A stretch of 52,744 bases of DNA from Verrucomicrobiota bacterium (GTDB lineage: Bacteria; Verrucomicrobiota; Kiritimatiellia; JAKQHR01): positions 1-52,744 of the forward strand of contig JAKQHR010000136.1 in NCBI GenBank assembly GCA_029557905.1, in the 5' to 3' direction. The notes under the pieces were generated by a model. That model worked only from the letters and a program-made list of their open reading frames with translations. It did no database searches and was not told the origin of the DNA. Position numbers and translations under genes: made by a program. Shown here in pieces: positions 15,692 through 25,292 of this stretch; positions within the stretch are counted from its first letter, which is position 1; every line of letters starts with the position of its first letter.

Positions 15692-17191
15692 ATGACCGCA
15701 TACACATCTATTGGCCGGCTGGCGGAAAGAGCAGGGGAAACGGTTTGTCTGCGGGGCTGGCTCTTTGGCCGGCGATCCGGCGGCCGGGTGATTTTCCTGC
15801 TGGTGCGTGACGGCACCGGGGTCTGCCAGTGCGTGGTCGAGGCCGCCTCCGCCTCCGCCTTTGCCGCCGCGGTAAAGCTTCCGCATGAGTGCTCGCTGCG
15901 GGTCCGCGGCGAAGTGCGCCTGGATGACCGCGCGGCCGGCGGGGTGGAAGTTGCCGCCGAAACCGTGGAGCTGATTCAGGGACAGGAGGAGTATCCGATT
16001 TCCCGCAAGGCCCATGGCATAGATTTTCTGCTTAATCACCGGCACTTGTGGCTCCGCTCGCCGCGCCAGTGCGCCATTCTGAAAATCCGGCACACGCTGA
16101 TTCGTGAGATCCGGCGCTTTTTTGATGACCGCGGCTTCACCCTGATTGACACGCCCATACTGACGCCCGGCGCGGCCGAGGGCGCGGGGAGCCTCTTCCC
16201 GGTGGAGTATTTCGGCGAAGAGGTATATCTGGCGCAGACCGGACAGCTTTATCTGGAAAGCGCGGCAATGGCGCTGGGCAAAGTGTACTGCTTCGGCCCC
16301 ACCTTCCGGGCGGAAAAATCCAAAACCCGCAGGCATCTGACCGAATTCTGGATGGTGGAGCCCGAAATCGCGTTTGCGGAGCTTCCGGATCTGATGGCGC
16401 TGGCCGAAGAGATGATCTGCCTTCTGGTGTCGGCCGTGCTGGAGGGGCATGCACAGGATCTGGTCCTGCTGGAGCGCGATACGGCGCCGCTGAGAAAAAT
16501 TGTGCCGCCGTTTCCGCGTCTCACCTACACGCAGGCGGTGGACCTCCTTCACAGCCGTGAGATGAAGGATAAGGTGGAAGGCGACATCGGGCGGGCGTGT
16601 GCTAGCCTTCAGGAAAACATGCTGAAACTGTCGGCGCTGGAGGCGGAACTCCCGCAGGCCGGGAAGAAATGGAAGCAGGACAAGCTGACCGGTGAGATTC
16701 AGTACGTGCGTGAAACCGTACGCGAACAGGAAGCCTTTATCGAACAGTCCCGGGAACGCCTGAAAGGCGCGGCCGATTTCCGGTGGGGTTCCGATCTGGG
16801 CGGCGACGAGGAAACGCTGCTCTGCCGCTATTTTGACAAACCCGTGATTGTCACGGAATATCCGCGCGAGGCCAAGGCATTCTATATGAAGCGCTCGCCG
16901 ACGGACCCGCGCACGGTTCTGAATCTCGATGTCCTCGCGCCTGAAGGCTATGGCGAAATCATCGGCGGCAGCCAGCGCGAAGATGACCTGGATGAACTGA
17001 TGCGGCGCATGAAGGACGAGAAAATGGATCCCGCGCCCTATGAGTGGTATCTGGACCTGCGCCGCTACGGCTCCGTGCCGCACGGCGGCTACGGCCTGGG
17101 CATCGAGCGCACACTGGCGTGGATCTGCGGACTGAAGCACATTCGCGAAGCCATCCCGTTCCCGAGGCTGATGGGGAGGATATATCCGTGA
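15692..17191 (+). CDS. asnS: Asparaginyl-tRNA synthetase
   Basis: The 499-residue enzyme ligates asparagine to tRNA-Asn in the cytoplasm. The N-terminal OB anticodon-binding domain includes VCLRGWLFGRRSGG and VIFLLVRDGTG. The class II core has motif 1 near IREIRRFFDDRGFTLIDTPIL, motif 2 FRAEKSKTRRHLTEFWMVEPE at about 207-227, and motif 3 in GYGLGIERTLAWICGL near the C-terminus, ending IREAIPFPR. The strong match to GLGIER and to LTEFWMVEPE separates it from AspRS. A Lys/Glu-rich coiled-coil insertion (about residues 285-375) interrupts the core. The ATG at 15692 replaces a longer TTG frame at 15629. It overlaps the LOG-like gene by four bases. Confidence 0.93.
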   Translation: MTAYTSIGRLAERAGETVCLRGWLFGRRSGGRVIFLLVRDGTGVCQCVVEAASASAFAAAVKLPHECSLRVRGEVRLDDRAAGGVEVAAETVELIQGQEEYPISRKAHGIDFLLNHRHLWLRSPRQCAILKIRHTLIREIRRFFDDRGFTLIDTPILTPGAAEGAGSLFPVEYFGEEVYLAQTGQLYLESAAMALGKVYCFGPTFRAEKSKTRRHLTEFWMVEPEIAFAELPDLMALAEEMICLLVSAVLEGHAQDLVLLERDTAPLRKIVPPFPRLTYTQAVDLLHSREMKDKVEGDIGRACASLQENMLKLSALEAELPQAGKKWKQDKLTGEIQYVRETVREQEAFIEQSRERLKGAADFRWGSDLGGDEETLLCRYFDKPVIVTEYPREAKAFYMKRSPTDPRTVLNLDVLAPEGYGEIIGGSQREDDLDELMRRMKDEKMDPAPYEWYLDLRRYGSVPHGGYGLGIERTLAWICGLKHIREAIPFPRLMGRIYP

Positions 17192-17667
17192 AGAAACGCG
17201 CCTTGAAGATTGGCGTGCTGGGCCCGCACAGGTGCACACCGGAAGAACTGGAGCAGGGGCGGCAGGCGGGCCGCAAAATCGCCGAAGCCGGCGCCATTCT
17301 CGTCTGCGGCGGATTGGACGGAATGATGGCCGCCGCCGCGCAGGGCGCGAAAGAGGCGGGCGGCCAGACGCTCGGAATCCTTCCGGGCGATTCGGCGGAT
17401 GATGCCAACGAGTTCATTGACATTGCTCTGCCCACGGGCCTGGGACTCTACCGCAACGCGCTGATTGCGAAGGTCTGTGACTCAGTGATCGCCATCGGCG
17501 GATACTACGGCACCCTGTCAGAAATCGCGTTTGCCCTGCGCGCCGGAAAAAGAGTTGTGACTCTGGGATCATGGAAAATCGGACGCCATGGGGATTCTGA
17601 TGCCGGTATTGTGGAGGCTGCGACACCGGAAGAGGCGGTTGCTCTGGCCTTAAGCCCGGGGGAATAA
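17188..17667 (+). CDS. LOG-family / TIGR00725-like Rossmann protein
   Basis: A GTG start at 17188 overlaps the asnS stop (GTGA) and has a good GGAGG upstream, giving 159 residues. The product has the LOG-like fold: KIGVLGPHRC at the N-terminus, AILVCGGLDGMMAAAAQGAKEAGG, and GGYYGTLSEIAFALRAGKRVV near residue 112, a variant of the PGGxGTxxE nucleotide-binding motif. Enzymes of the wider family release cytokinin-like bases from nucleotide phosphates; members of this branch have no firm function. It is likely cotranscribed with asnS. The convergent FHA gene ends on the next base. Confidence 0.8.
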   Translation: MKKRALKIGVLGPHRCTPEELEQGRQAGRKIAEAGAILVCGGLDGMMAAAAQGAKEAGGQTLGILPGDSADDANEFIDIALPTGLGLYRNALIAKVCDSVIAIGGYYGTLSEIAFALRAGKRVVTLGSWKIGRHGDSDAGIVEAATPEEAVALALSPGE

Positions 17668-18156
17668 CTATTCGTCCAGCGGGATGCGCTCGGTGTCGGC
17701 CAGCTTCTTCGGCTTCCTGGGGGGCGGCCGCAGTGTGATTCGCTCCGTGTCCGACATTTTCTCCGGCGCCGCTTCAACTTCCTTCACGAGTTCCCGCATG
17801 ATGGTGCCGTAGCCCTTGCCGTGCTCCATTTCGTCCTGCACTTCCTGCAGGGCGGTCTCCGATCCGGGGGTGAACAGTTCTTCAAGCAGAAACACGGTCC
17901 CGCCGATCTGAAAGGTGTCGCCGGGGGTTACGTAGGCGGTTTCCACGCGCTCTCCGTTGACGAGGAGCCCGTTTTTGGACTTGAGGTCGCGCACGAGGCA
18001 CTCGCCCTCGAAAGACTCCACGGCGCAATGCAGCCGCGACGCCTTTTCATCCTTGAGCACCAGGTCGGCGTTCAGCCCGCGGCCGATCGTGACAGGTCTG
18101 TCCGGCAGAATAAAAACCTGCTCGATGCCGTCTTTAGCTGTATATCTCAATTGCAT
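17668..18156 (-). CDS. FHA-domain protein with C-terminal DTERI repeats
   Basis: The 162-residue protein has an FHA domain with the hallmark RPVTIGRGLNADLVLKDEKASRLHC and VRDLKSKNGLLVNGERV (about 20-82), which binds phosphothreonine. The C-terminal tail is charged and contains two copies of a short unit, SDTERITL near 135 and ADTERIPL near 155. A TTG at 18174 is an alternative start. The gene lies 39 bp downstream of the UDP-glucuronate decarboxylase gene and may share its transcript. A kinase partner is not present nearby. The two TERI units could be the phosphosites its own FHA domain reads. Confidence 0.85.
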   Translation of the reverse strand: MQLRYTAKDGIEQVFILPDRPVTIGRGLNADLVLKDEKASRLHCAVESFEGECLVRDLKSKNGLLVNGERVETAYVTPGDTFQIGGTVFLLEELFTPGSETALQEVQDEMEHGKGYGTIMRELVKEVEAAPEKMSDTERITLRPPPRKPKKLADTERIPLDE

Positions 18157-18195
18157 GGGGCCATACTGGTTCAAAGGATTTCGGAGATCAAGCGT

Positions 18196-19158
<963 letters not shown>

Positions 19159-19227
19159 AATGCCCGTCCTTCCAAATGGGAGTCTTCAGACTAGCAGATA
19201 ACCCGGAAAAGTACAGCGCCCGTGAAC

Positions 19228-19309
19228 AAAAACCGGAATGCCCAAAAAACGGCCAAAAATACTCGAAAAATGAACAAAAATGGCCCCAAAAAATCAAAAA
19301 CCCTCAAAA
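19228..19309. repeat. Phased A-tract array 2
   Basis: A-tracts start at 19228, 19244, 19255, 19266, 19276, 19288, 19296 and 19306; the last six steps average 10.3 bp. The array lies between the divergent UDP-glucuronate decarboxylase and ORF6N genes. Confidence 0.75.
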
Positions 19310-19341
19310 TTGCAGAGTTGGATTGAAAAATTATCTACGCG

Positions 19342-20107
19342 GTTATAGCATGTGATTTCAGTCAGCACCGGAGGCAATATGACACAGGATGTTGTGCCCG
19401 CAGAGAGAATCCAGAAAGCGATCTATTTGCTTCGCGGCCAAAAGGTCATGCTTGACCGGGATTTGGCGTCGCTCTATGGAGTTGAGACGCGTGCACTCAA
19501 TCAGGCCGTTAAACGCCAGCGCAAGCGGTTCCCGGATGACTTCATGTTTGAACTGACGAGGGATGAAATTCGGAACATATCACAAACTGTGACATGTCTG
19601 TCTTCCTTGAAACATGCGAGAAGCGCTTATGTTTTCACAGAACAGGGCGTTGCTATGCTTTCCAGCGTGTTAAACAGTGACCGCGCAGTTCAGGTAAACA
19701 TTGCCATCATGCGGGCGTTTGTCCAGTTGAGGCAGCTTCTGGCCACACATGCGGATCTGGCCCGAAAACTGGAGGAACTTGAGAAAAAATACGATGCACA
19801 GTTCCGGGGAGTGTTCGATGCCATTCGCCGGCTTATGGCTCCGCCGGCGGCACCACGCAAGGCCATAGGCTTTCATGTGCGCGAAAAACAGGGCGTTTAC
19901 CGAGTCAGAAAGAATAAGGGTGCAGTGGTCCTATGAAATGATGTTTTCAGCCGATCGAAAATGATGTTCCGATTTCCCGTTTTTCATCTGCCGCGGCAGG
20001 TCAGTATACTGGTCGCCTGCTCTATATGCAAAAACCTTCAGTCATCAATTCGCGAGAAATTAACATTAATAGAAACTATAAATAAAATATAGTTATAGCA
20101 AATGATT
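19342..20107. repeat. Imperfect direct repeats flanking the ORF6N gene
   Basis: GTTATAGCATGTGATT at 19342 and GTTATAGCAAATGATT at 20092 match at 14 of 16 positions. They could be duplicated promoter segments or marks of an insertion of the ORF6N gene. Confidence 0.35.
19379..19936 (+). CDS. ORF6N domain-containing DNA-binding protein
   Basis: The ATG at 19379 follows GGAGG. The 185-residue protein opens with an ORF6N domain: the hallmark [38 protein letters not shown] at about 24-61 and [25 protein letters not shown] near 98. A coiled-coil stretch ([20 protein letters not shown]) and a basic tail follow. ORF6N is found in phage and host-chromosome DNA-binding proteins. No other phage genes are nearby. 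Two copies of a GTTATAGCA-like sequence flank the gene region, at 19342 and 20092. Confidence 0.85.
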   Translation: MTQDVVPAERIQKAIYLLRGQKVMLDRDLASLYGVETRALNQAVKRQRKRFPDDFMFELTRDEIRNISQTVTCLSSLKHARSAYVFTEQGVAMLSSVLNSDRAVQVNIAIMRAFVQLRQLLATHADLARKLEELEKKYDAQFRGVFDAIRRLMAPPAAPRKAIGFHVREKQGVYRVRKNKGAVVL

Positions 20108-20155
20108 AAAGAGGGCAAAGAATGTCTGGATACCTGGGCGGGGGAGCTCGGGGGT

Positions 20156-20263
20156 ATTCACGCTGTTTGACGAACTCATTGCCGGTGAACTGAAAGACTA
20201 TTTGCGCGCTGAAGAATCAGTCGGTCTGGGCATGCGGTTCCGCGCAGAACTCGCAAAACTTTG
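20156..20263 (+). pseudogene. Short gene remnant with no intact start
   Basis: A reading frame without a clear start encodes TLFDELIAGELKDYLRAEE and ends RFRAELAKL at the TGA near 20263. The nearest ATG (20121) is in a different frame and gives only a 19-residue peptide. The stretch looks coding in composition, so it may be the 3' end of a decayed gene. The rest of 19937-20340 is AT-rich and holds nothing else I can name except the terminator. Confidence 0.3.
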
Positions 20264-20290
20264 AACATCCCCAAATTGGGGCCGAAAAAA

Positions 20291-20319
20291 AACAGCCCCG
20301 GGTTTTGCCCGGGGCTGTT
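20291..20319 (-). terminator. Intrinsic terminator of the leuB-asd operon
   Basis: A perfect 12-bp GC-rich stem (20291-20302 with 20308-20319) has a five-base loop. On the minus strand it is followed by seven or more T, just below the asd stop. Confidence 0.9.
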
Positions 20320-20340
20320 GGTTTTATTCTGAAGGAACGA

Positions 20341-21354
20341 TCAGATGAGCTTCATCTCGATCATTTTTTCGGCGATCTGGATCGCGTTCTGCGCGGCGCC
20401 CTTCCACAGGTTGTCGCCGGAAACGAAGAGCGCCAGGCCGTTTTTCACGCTGTCGTCCTTGCGGATGCGCCCGACATAGGTGATTTCCGAGCCTGAGGCC
20501 ACGGTGGGCATAGGATAAACGGATTTCTCCATGTCGTCCACGACCTTGAGGCCTTCGCCTTTGGCCAGCACCTGGCGGGCCTTCGCCACGCTGAGGGGCT
20601 TTTTCAGCTCCAGATGAATGGCTTCCGAATGTCCGTTGAACACCGGTACGCGCACGCAGGTGGTGGAGACACGGATGGACGGGTCGCCGAGGATTTTGTG
20701 GGTTTCGCGGCGGAGCTTGGCTTCCTCGGTGGTGACACCGGGAATATCCTTCACGCTACCGATTTGCGCCAGCACGTTGAACGCGATGGGGTGGGGATAG
20801 ACCGAGGCCTTCATTTTTTTGCCCGCGGCCCATGCGCGCACCTGGTCTTCGAGTTCGCGCACGGCGGCGGCGCCGCTGCCGGACACGGCCTGATAGGTGC
20901 AGACGACCATGCGCTTGATGCCCGCAGCCTTCTGAATCGGGGCCAGCGCCATCAGCGCGATGATGGTAGAGCAGTTCGGGTTGGCGATGAGGCCTTTGTG
21001 TTTTTTCAGCGCCTGGGGATTCACTTCGGGAATGACCAGCGGGACGCGCTTGTCCATGCGGAAATCGTCGCCGTTGTCAATCACGACGCATCCTCGCTTC
21101 ACGGCTTCCCAGCCGTAGACCTGCGATGCCCCTTTTTCGCCCTCGGTGCCCGCGAAGAAAGCGATATCCATGCCGTTGAAGGCGTCCATCGTGGTTTCCT
21201 TCACGTCATAGACTCTGCCGCCGATTTTCTGCCTGCGGGCGCTGCGGGCAAGCACGGTCAGTTTCTTGACCGGGAACTTGTGCCGCTGAATCATCTTCAC
21301 CATTTCTTCGCCGACGGCCCCTGCGCCGACCACACACACGTTGTATTTCTTCAT
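20341..21354 (-). CDS. asd: Aspartate-semialdehyde dehydrogenase
   Basis: The ATG at 21354 is preferred to a longer frame reaching 21468, giving 337 residues. The enzyme reduces aspartyl-phosphate to the semialdehyde with NADPH, the branch point to lysine, threonine and methionine. It shows the N-terminal [12 protein letters not shown] nucleotide-binding motif, the catalytic Cys in ANPNCSTI near residue 127, and [14 protein letters not shown] and GHSEAIHLE further on. The last block, [30 protein letters not shown], is typical. It lies 43 bp downstream of leuB and ends at a strong terminator. Confidence 0.93.
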   Translation of the reverse strand: MKKYNVCVVGAGAVGEEMVKMIQRHKFPVKKLTVLARSARRQKIGGRVYDVKETTMDAFNGMDIAFFAGTEGEKGASQVYGWEAVKRGCVVIDNGDDFRMDKRVPLVIPEVNPQALKKHKGLIANPNCSTIIALMALAPIQKAAGIKRMVVCTYQAVSGSGAAAVRELEDQVRAWAAGKKMKASVYPHPIAFNVLAQIGSVKDIPGVTTEEAKLRRETHKILGDPSIRVSTTCVRVPVFNGHSEAIHLELKKPLSVAKARQVLAKGEGLKVVDDMEKSVYPMPTVASGSEITYVGRIRKDDSVKNGLALFVSGDNLWKGAAQNAIQIAEKMIEMKLI

Positions 21355-21397
21355 TGTATTTACTCCGAACTGAATATCATGCGCATCCGCGCAAAAT

Positions 21398-22465
21398 TCA
21401 ACCTGCAATCTGCTTCGCCACCAGGTCGCCGACTTCAGATGTGGAATATCCCATCTTGCCCGCGCCAAGGCTCTTCAGCTTCTTGCCTGTCACAAACATG
21501 ACGGCTTCCTCGATTTCCGCGGCCGCCTTCTTTTCGCCCAGCGTGTCGAGCATCATGCCGCCCGCACAGATGGCCGCCAGCGGATTGATCACGTTCTTGC
21601 CGGTGTATTTGGGCGCGGAGCCTCCGATCGGCTCGAACATGCTGACGCCTTCGGGGTTGATGTTCCCGCCGGCCGCGATGCCCATGCCGCCCTGCGTGAT
21701 GGCGCCCAGGTCGGTGATGATGTCGCCGAACATGTTGCCGGTCACGATCACATCGAACCACTCGGGATTCTTGACCATCCACATGCAGGTCGCATCCACA
21801 TGGTAGTACTCGCGCTTGATGTCCTTGAACTCCCTGTCGCCCATCTCGTGAAACGCCCGCTCCCACAGGTCATAGAGGAACGTGAGCACGTTGGTCTTCC
21901 CGCACAGCGCGAGGGTTTTCTTTTTATTGCGCTGCCGGGCATATTCAAACGCGTAGCGCAGGCAGCGGTCCACCTGGAAGCGGGAATAGACGGCGGTCTG
22001 GACGGCCACTTCGTGGGGGGTGTCCTTCATGGTGACGCCGCCGGTGCCGGTGTAGGCGTCGCCGCTGTTTTCGCGCACCACCACATAGTCAATATGCTCG
22101 GGGCCCTTGTCCTTCAGCGGGCCCTCCACGCCGGGGAACAGCTTGACGGGCCGCAGGTTGATGTACTGGTCCAGTTCAAAACGCAGTTTAAGCAGGATGC
22201 CCTTCTCAAGGATGCCGGGCTTCACATCGGGATGGCCGATGGCGCCGAGCAGAATGGCGTTATGCTTTTTCATGTCGGACACGGCCGAAGCGGGGAGTAC
22301 CTCGCCGGTCTGGAGATAGCGTGCGCCGCCGAAATCATAGTCGGTCAGGTTCAGTTTGAACTGGTGTTTGGCTGCGGAGGCCTGCAGCACCTTGACGGCC
22401 TCGCGGACCACTTCCGGCCCGGTGCCGTCGCCGCCGATCACGGCGATGTTGTACGTTTTGCTCAT
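21398..22465 (-). CDS. leuB: 3-isopropylmalate dehydrogenase
   Basis: The ATG at 22465 follows AAAGGAAA and gives 355 residues. The enzyme oxidises and decarboxylates 3-isopropylmalate in leucine synthesis. Visible motifs are [17 protein letters not shown] at the N-terminus, the substrate-loop [34 protein letters not shown], and the metal-binding [19 protein letters not shown] near 240. The sequence pattern is closest to the actinobacterial type of LeuB rather than the classic form. Related tartrate or D-malate dehydrogenases cannot be fully excluded. A hairpin with a T run lies between the upstream tRNA-Glu gene and this gene. Confidence 0.85.
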   Translation of the reverse strand: MSKTYNIAVIGGDGTGPEVVREAVKVLQASAAKHQFKLNLTDYDFGGARYLQTGEVLPASAVSDMKKHNAILLGAIGHPDVKPGILEKGILLKLRFELDQYINLRPVKLFPGVEGPLKDKGPEHIDYVVVRENSGDAYTGTGGVTMKDTPHEVAVQTAVYSRFQVDRCLRYAFEYARQRNKKKTLALCGKTNVLTFLYDLWERAFHEMGDREFKDIKREYYHVDATCMWMVKNPEWFDVIVTGNMFGDIITDLGAITQGGMGIAAGGNINPEGVSMFEPIGGSAPKYTGKNVINPLAAICAGGMMLDTLGEKKAAAEIEEAVMFVTGKKLKSLGAGKMGYSTSEVGDLVAKQIAG

Positions 22466-22490
22466 TTCCTTTTCCTTTTCATTTGCCGGT

Positions 22491-22517
22491 AAAAAAATAC
22501 GCCCGTGCCGACGGACG
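22491..22517 (-). terminator. Terminator between tRNA-Glu and leuB
   Basis: A 7-bp stem (22500-22506 with 22511-22517) with loop GCCG is followed on the minus strand by TATTTTTTT. It could end the thrS-infC-tRNA transcript or attenuate leuB. Confidence 0.65.
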
Positions 22518-22546
22518 CTCCGCAAATAATCATTACGTCTGGAAAA

Positions 22547-22621
22547 TGGCGACCCCAACGGGACTCGAACCCGTGTTGCCGGGATGAAAACCCGATGTCC
22601 TAACCACTAGACGATGGGGTC
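22547..22621 (-). tRNA. tRNA-Glu (anticodon TTC)
   Basis: The minus strand folds into a full cloverleaf: a perfect 7-bp acceptor stem (22615-22621 with 22551-22557), the T arm GGTTCGAGTCC and an anticodon loop TTTTCAT with anticodon TTC. The CCA end is encoded (22547-22549). It lies between infC and leuB. Confidence 0.95.
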
Positions 22622-22689
22622 GCTCCAACCAACGTGCGGGACAATTTAACAGAGAACACCCGTCACGCAACCCAAAAAAGGAATTTTTC

Positions 22690-23283
22690 TCACTCCGCCG
22701 CGCCGGCCGCCGGGCCTTCATGCTCCTGGCGTTTTCGCGTGGCCGAGCGGGCCTTCGGATTCGGATTGATCTGCATGGAGAGTGTGCGGCCCATCATCCG
22801 GGGGGCCTGCTCGACAATGCCGATATCGTTCAAGTCACCGGCCAGCCGGTTCATCACCTCAAAGCCGATTTCCCGGTGCGCGTTTTCGCGGCCGCGGAAG
22901 AACAGGGAGAACTTGACCCGGTGTCCCTCTTCAAGGAAGTCGCGCGCATGGCGCAGTTTGAAGTCGTAGTCATGCTCCCCCACGTTGGCATGGAATTTGA
23001 TTTCCTTGAGTTTGCCTGAAACCTGGTTTTTCCTGGACTCCCGCTGGCGCTTTTCCTTGTCGTATTTGAATTTGCCGTAGTCCATGATGCGGCAGACAGG
23101 GGGCTTGGCCATCGGGGAAATTTCCACCAGATCCATTCCCGCCTCCTGGGAGAGCTTGAGCGCTTCGCGGGTGGCGATGACGCCGATCTGGTTTCCGTCC
23201 TGATCAATACAACGGACTTCCGGCACGCGAATGGCGTGGTTCCGCCGTGTACGATCTTTCATTGCGCTGTCGTATTTGCTGAT
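22690..23283 (-). CDS. infC: Translation initiation factor IF-3, probable ATC start
   Basis: The product binds the 30S subunit and checks start codons. Family blocks are RNHAIRVPEVRCIDQDGNQIGV, EAGMDLVEISPMAKPPVCRIMDYGKFKY, LKEIKFHANVGEHDYDFKL and VKFSLFFRGRE. From the ATG at 23262 it has 190 residues. A perfect GGAGG lies 26 bases above that ATG, but only five bases above an in-frame ATC at 23283, seven codons upstream. The E. coli gene uses the rare start AUU for self-regulation, so an ATC start giving 197 residues is likely here. It lies 20 bp downstream of thrS. The usual rpmI-rplT pair does not follow. Confidence 0.9.
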   Translation of the reverse strand: MSKYDSAMKDRTRRNHAIRVPEVRCIDQDGNQIGVIATREALKLSQEAGMDLVEISPMAKPPVCRIMDYGKFKYDKEKRQRESRKNQVSGKLKEIKFHANVGEHDYDFKLRHARDFLEEGHRVKFSLFFRGRENAHREIGFEVMNRLAGDLNDIGIVEQAPRMMGRTLSMQINPNPKARSATRKRQEHEGPAAGAAE

Positions 23284-23303
23284 AGGAGCCTCCGGGTTGG
23301 GGT

Positions 23304-25058
23304 TTATTCTTCCGTGCTGTTCAGGCCTTTGGACGCGATTTCGGCATCCAGCCGGGCCATCAAATCTTCCATGCGGACTGCGCCCTGATCGCCGCCCAGA
23401 CGGGAACGAAGGGCCACAACGCCCTTTTCCTCCTCCTGCGGGCCGACCACGAGCATATAGGGGATCTTCTCCATTTGCGCGGCGCGGATTTTGGCGCCGA
23501 TTTTCTCCTGGCGGTGATCCACGGTCGCCCGGAAATCCGCGGCGGCGAGTTGTTCGGCCACCTTTTCGGCATAGGGCATCTGCTTGTCCGTCAGCGGCAG
23601 CACGCGCACCTGCTCGGGCGCGAGCCAGAGCGGGAAGGCCCCGGCGTAATGCTCCACCAGGATTCCGAAAAAGCGCTCGATGCTTCCCAGCAGCGCGCGG
23701 TGGATCATGTAGGGCCGGTGCTCCCGTCCGTCTTCTCCGATGAAGGACATGTCGAAGCGCTCAGGTTCGTTGAAGTCAAACTGGATGGTGCTGACCTGCC
23801 ATTCACGGCCGATGGCGTCGCGGACCTTCATGTCGATCTTGGGCCCGTAGAACGCGCCGCCGCCCTGATCCACTTCGTAGGCGATTTTTTCCTCCTTCAA
23901 TGCGGCTTCGAGAGCGCGGGTGGCGTCATCCCACCGCGCGGGATCGCCGACAGCCTTGTCGGGGCGGGTGGAAACAAAAGCCGAAATTTCGGTGAATCCG
24001 AAGTCCCGCCACATCTGCCCGGCGAACCGGACGGCGTTGCGGATTTCGGACTCCATCTGGTCCGGGGTGCAGTAGATGTGCGCGTCGTCCTGCGTGAACC
24101 CGCGCACCCGGAAGAGGCCGTGGAGCACGCCGGCCTTCTCATAGCGGTACACCGTGCCGAGTTCCGCCCAGCGCAGGGGCAGCTCGCGGTAGGAGCGCTT
24201 GCGCGAATTGAATATCTGAATATGGAAAGGGCAGTTCATCGGCTTGACGAAATACTCTTTTCCGTCCACATCCATCGGCGCGTACATGCTTTCGCGGTAG
24301 AAGCCGAGGTGCCCGGACGTTTCCCACAGCTGTGCCTGGCCGATGTGCGGGGTGAAGATCAGTTCATAACCCGAAGACAGGTGCTTTTTGCGCCAGTAGT
24401 CCTCAATGGCCACGCGGATGCGCGCGCCTTTGGGGTGCCAGTGCACCAGTCCCGGCCCGACCTTCTCCTGGAAAGAGAACAGGTCGAGTTCGCGGCCGAG
24501 CTTGCGATGATCCCGCTTGGCGGCTTCCTCCAGCTGGCGCAGATAATTGCGGACTTCCTTTTCAGACAGAAACGCCGTGGCGTAGAGCCGCTGCAGCATC
24601 GGATTGGTTTCCCGCCCGCGGTAATACGAGCCGGCCACGGAAAGCAGCTTGAACGCCTTGATTTTCCCGGTGCTCTCCACATGGGGCCCGCGGCAGAGGT
24701 CCATGAAATCACCGCATTTGTAGAAGCTGATCGTGTCGCCCTCGGGGATGTCGGCCAGACGCTCAACCTTGTAGCGCTGCTTGCGGTCCTGCAGGATTTT
24801 CAGAGCCTCTTCGCGCGGCACTTCAATCCGCTCAAAGGGGATGTCCTCCTTCACGATCTTCTGCATTTCAGCTTCGATCTGCGGGAAATCCTCGGGGGTC
24901 AGGCGGTGCTCCAGATCGAAATCGTAGTAGAAGCCTTCGTCGGTGTCGGGACCGATGTCCAGCTGGACATCTTCATAAAGTCTGCAGACCGCCGCCGCCA
25001 TGACATGCGCCGCGCTGTGGCGCATCCTGTGCAACTCTAAATCCTTTTCGGGCTTCAT
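23304..25058 (-). CDS. thrS: Threonyl-tRNA synthetase lacking the TGS domain
   Basis: The enzyme charges tRNA-Thr. From the ATG at 25058 it has 584 residues, about 60 fewer than the E. coli enzyme, because the N-terminal TGS domain is missing; it starts directly in the editing domain. Editing residues are visible as HSAAH near 13-17 and CRGPH near 121-125. The class II core has the zinc ligands in PMNCPFH, TQDDAHIY and MIHRALLGSIERF. The anticodon domain starts at PLWLAPEQVRVLPLTDKQ. A tRNA-Val gene lies 30 bp upstream and infC follows, keeping the thrS-infC order of many bacteria. Confidence 0.95.
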   Translation of the reverse strand: MKPEKDLELHRMRHSAAHVMAAAVCRLYEDVQLDIGPDTDEGFYYDFDLEHRLTPEDFPQIEAEMQKIVKEDIPFERIEVPREEALKILQDRKQRYKVERLADIPEGDTISFYKCGDFMDLCRGPHVESTGKIKAFKLLSVAGSYYRGRETNPMLQRLYATAFLSEKEVRNYLRQLEEAAKRDHRKLGRELDLFSFQEKVGPGLVHWHPKGARIRVAIEDYWRKKHLSSGYELIFTPHIGQAQLWETSGHLGFYRESMYAPMDVDGKEYFVKPMNCPFHIQIFNSRKRSYRELPLRWAELGTVYRYEKAGVLHGLFRVRGFTQDDAHIYCTPDQMESEIRNAVRFAGQMWRDFGFTEISAFVSTRPDKAVGDPARWDDATRALEAALKEEKIAYEVDQGGGAFYGPKIDMKVRDAIGREWQVSTIQFDFNEPERFDMSFIGEDGREHRPYMIHRALLGSIERFFGILVEHYAGAFPLWLAPEQVRVLPLTDKQMPYAEKVAEQLAAADFRATVDHRQEKIGAKIRAAQMEKIPYMLVVGPQEEEKGVVALRSRLGGDQGAVRMEDLMARLDAEIASKGLNSTEE

Positions 25059-25087
25059 GCCTGTACTGCGTCTGCTTCCTTCTGTAA

Positions 25088-25164
<77 letters not shown>

Positions 25165-25292
25165 GCGTTTTTTCATCAAAATCGGTGTGAATATAGGTTT
25201 CCGGTTCCGCGATGTCAATGAAGCCTTGTAAAAAACTGCCCGCCTGCTACGCTCCGTTTGCGGTTGAGGACGGCCGCATTCGGAACGGGCAT

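Noticed and set aside
15521-17239. A 572-codon minus-strand frame opposite asnS
   Set aside because: It is the long shadow frame produced by GC-rich codon use of asnS; the plus strand has all AsnRS motifs.
19379-19936. A prophage around the ORF6N gene
   Set aside because: No integrase, capsid, tail, lysis or replication genes are nearby.
22481-22540. A leader peptide upstream of leuB
   Set aside because: The small frame before the hairpin has no run of leucine codons and runs through the terminator, so only a terminator is called.
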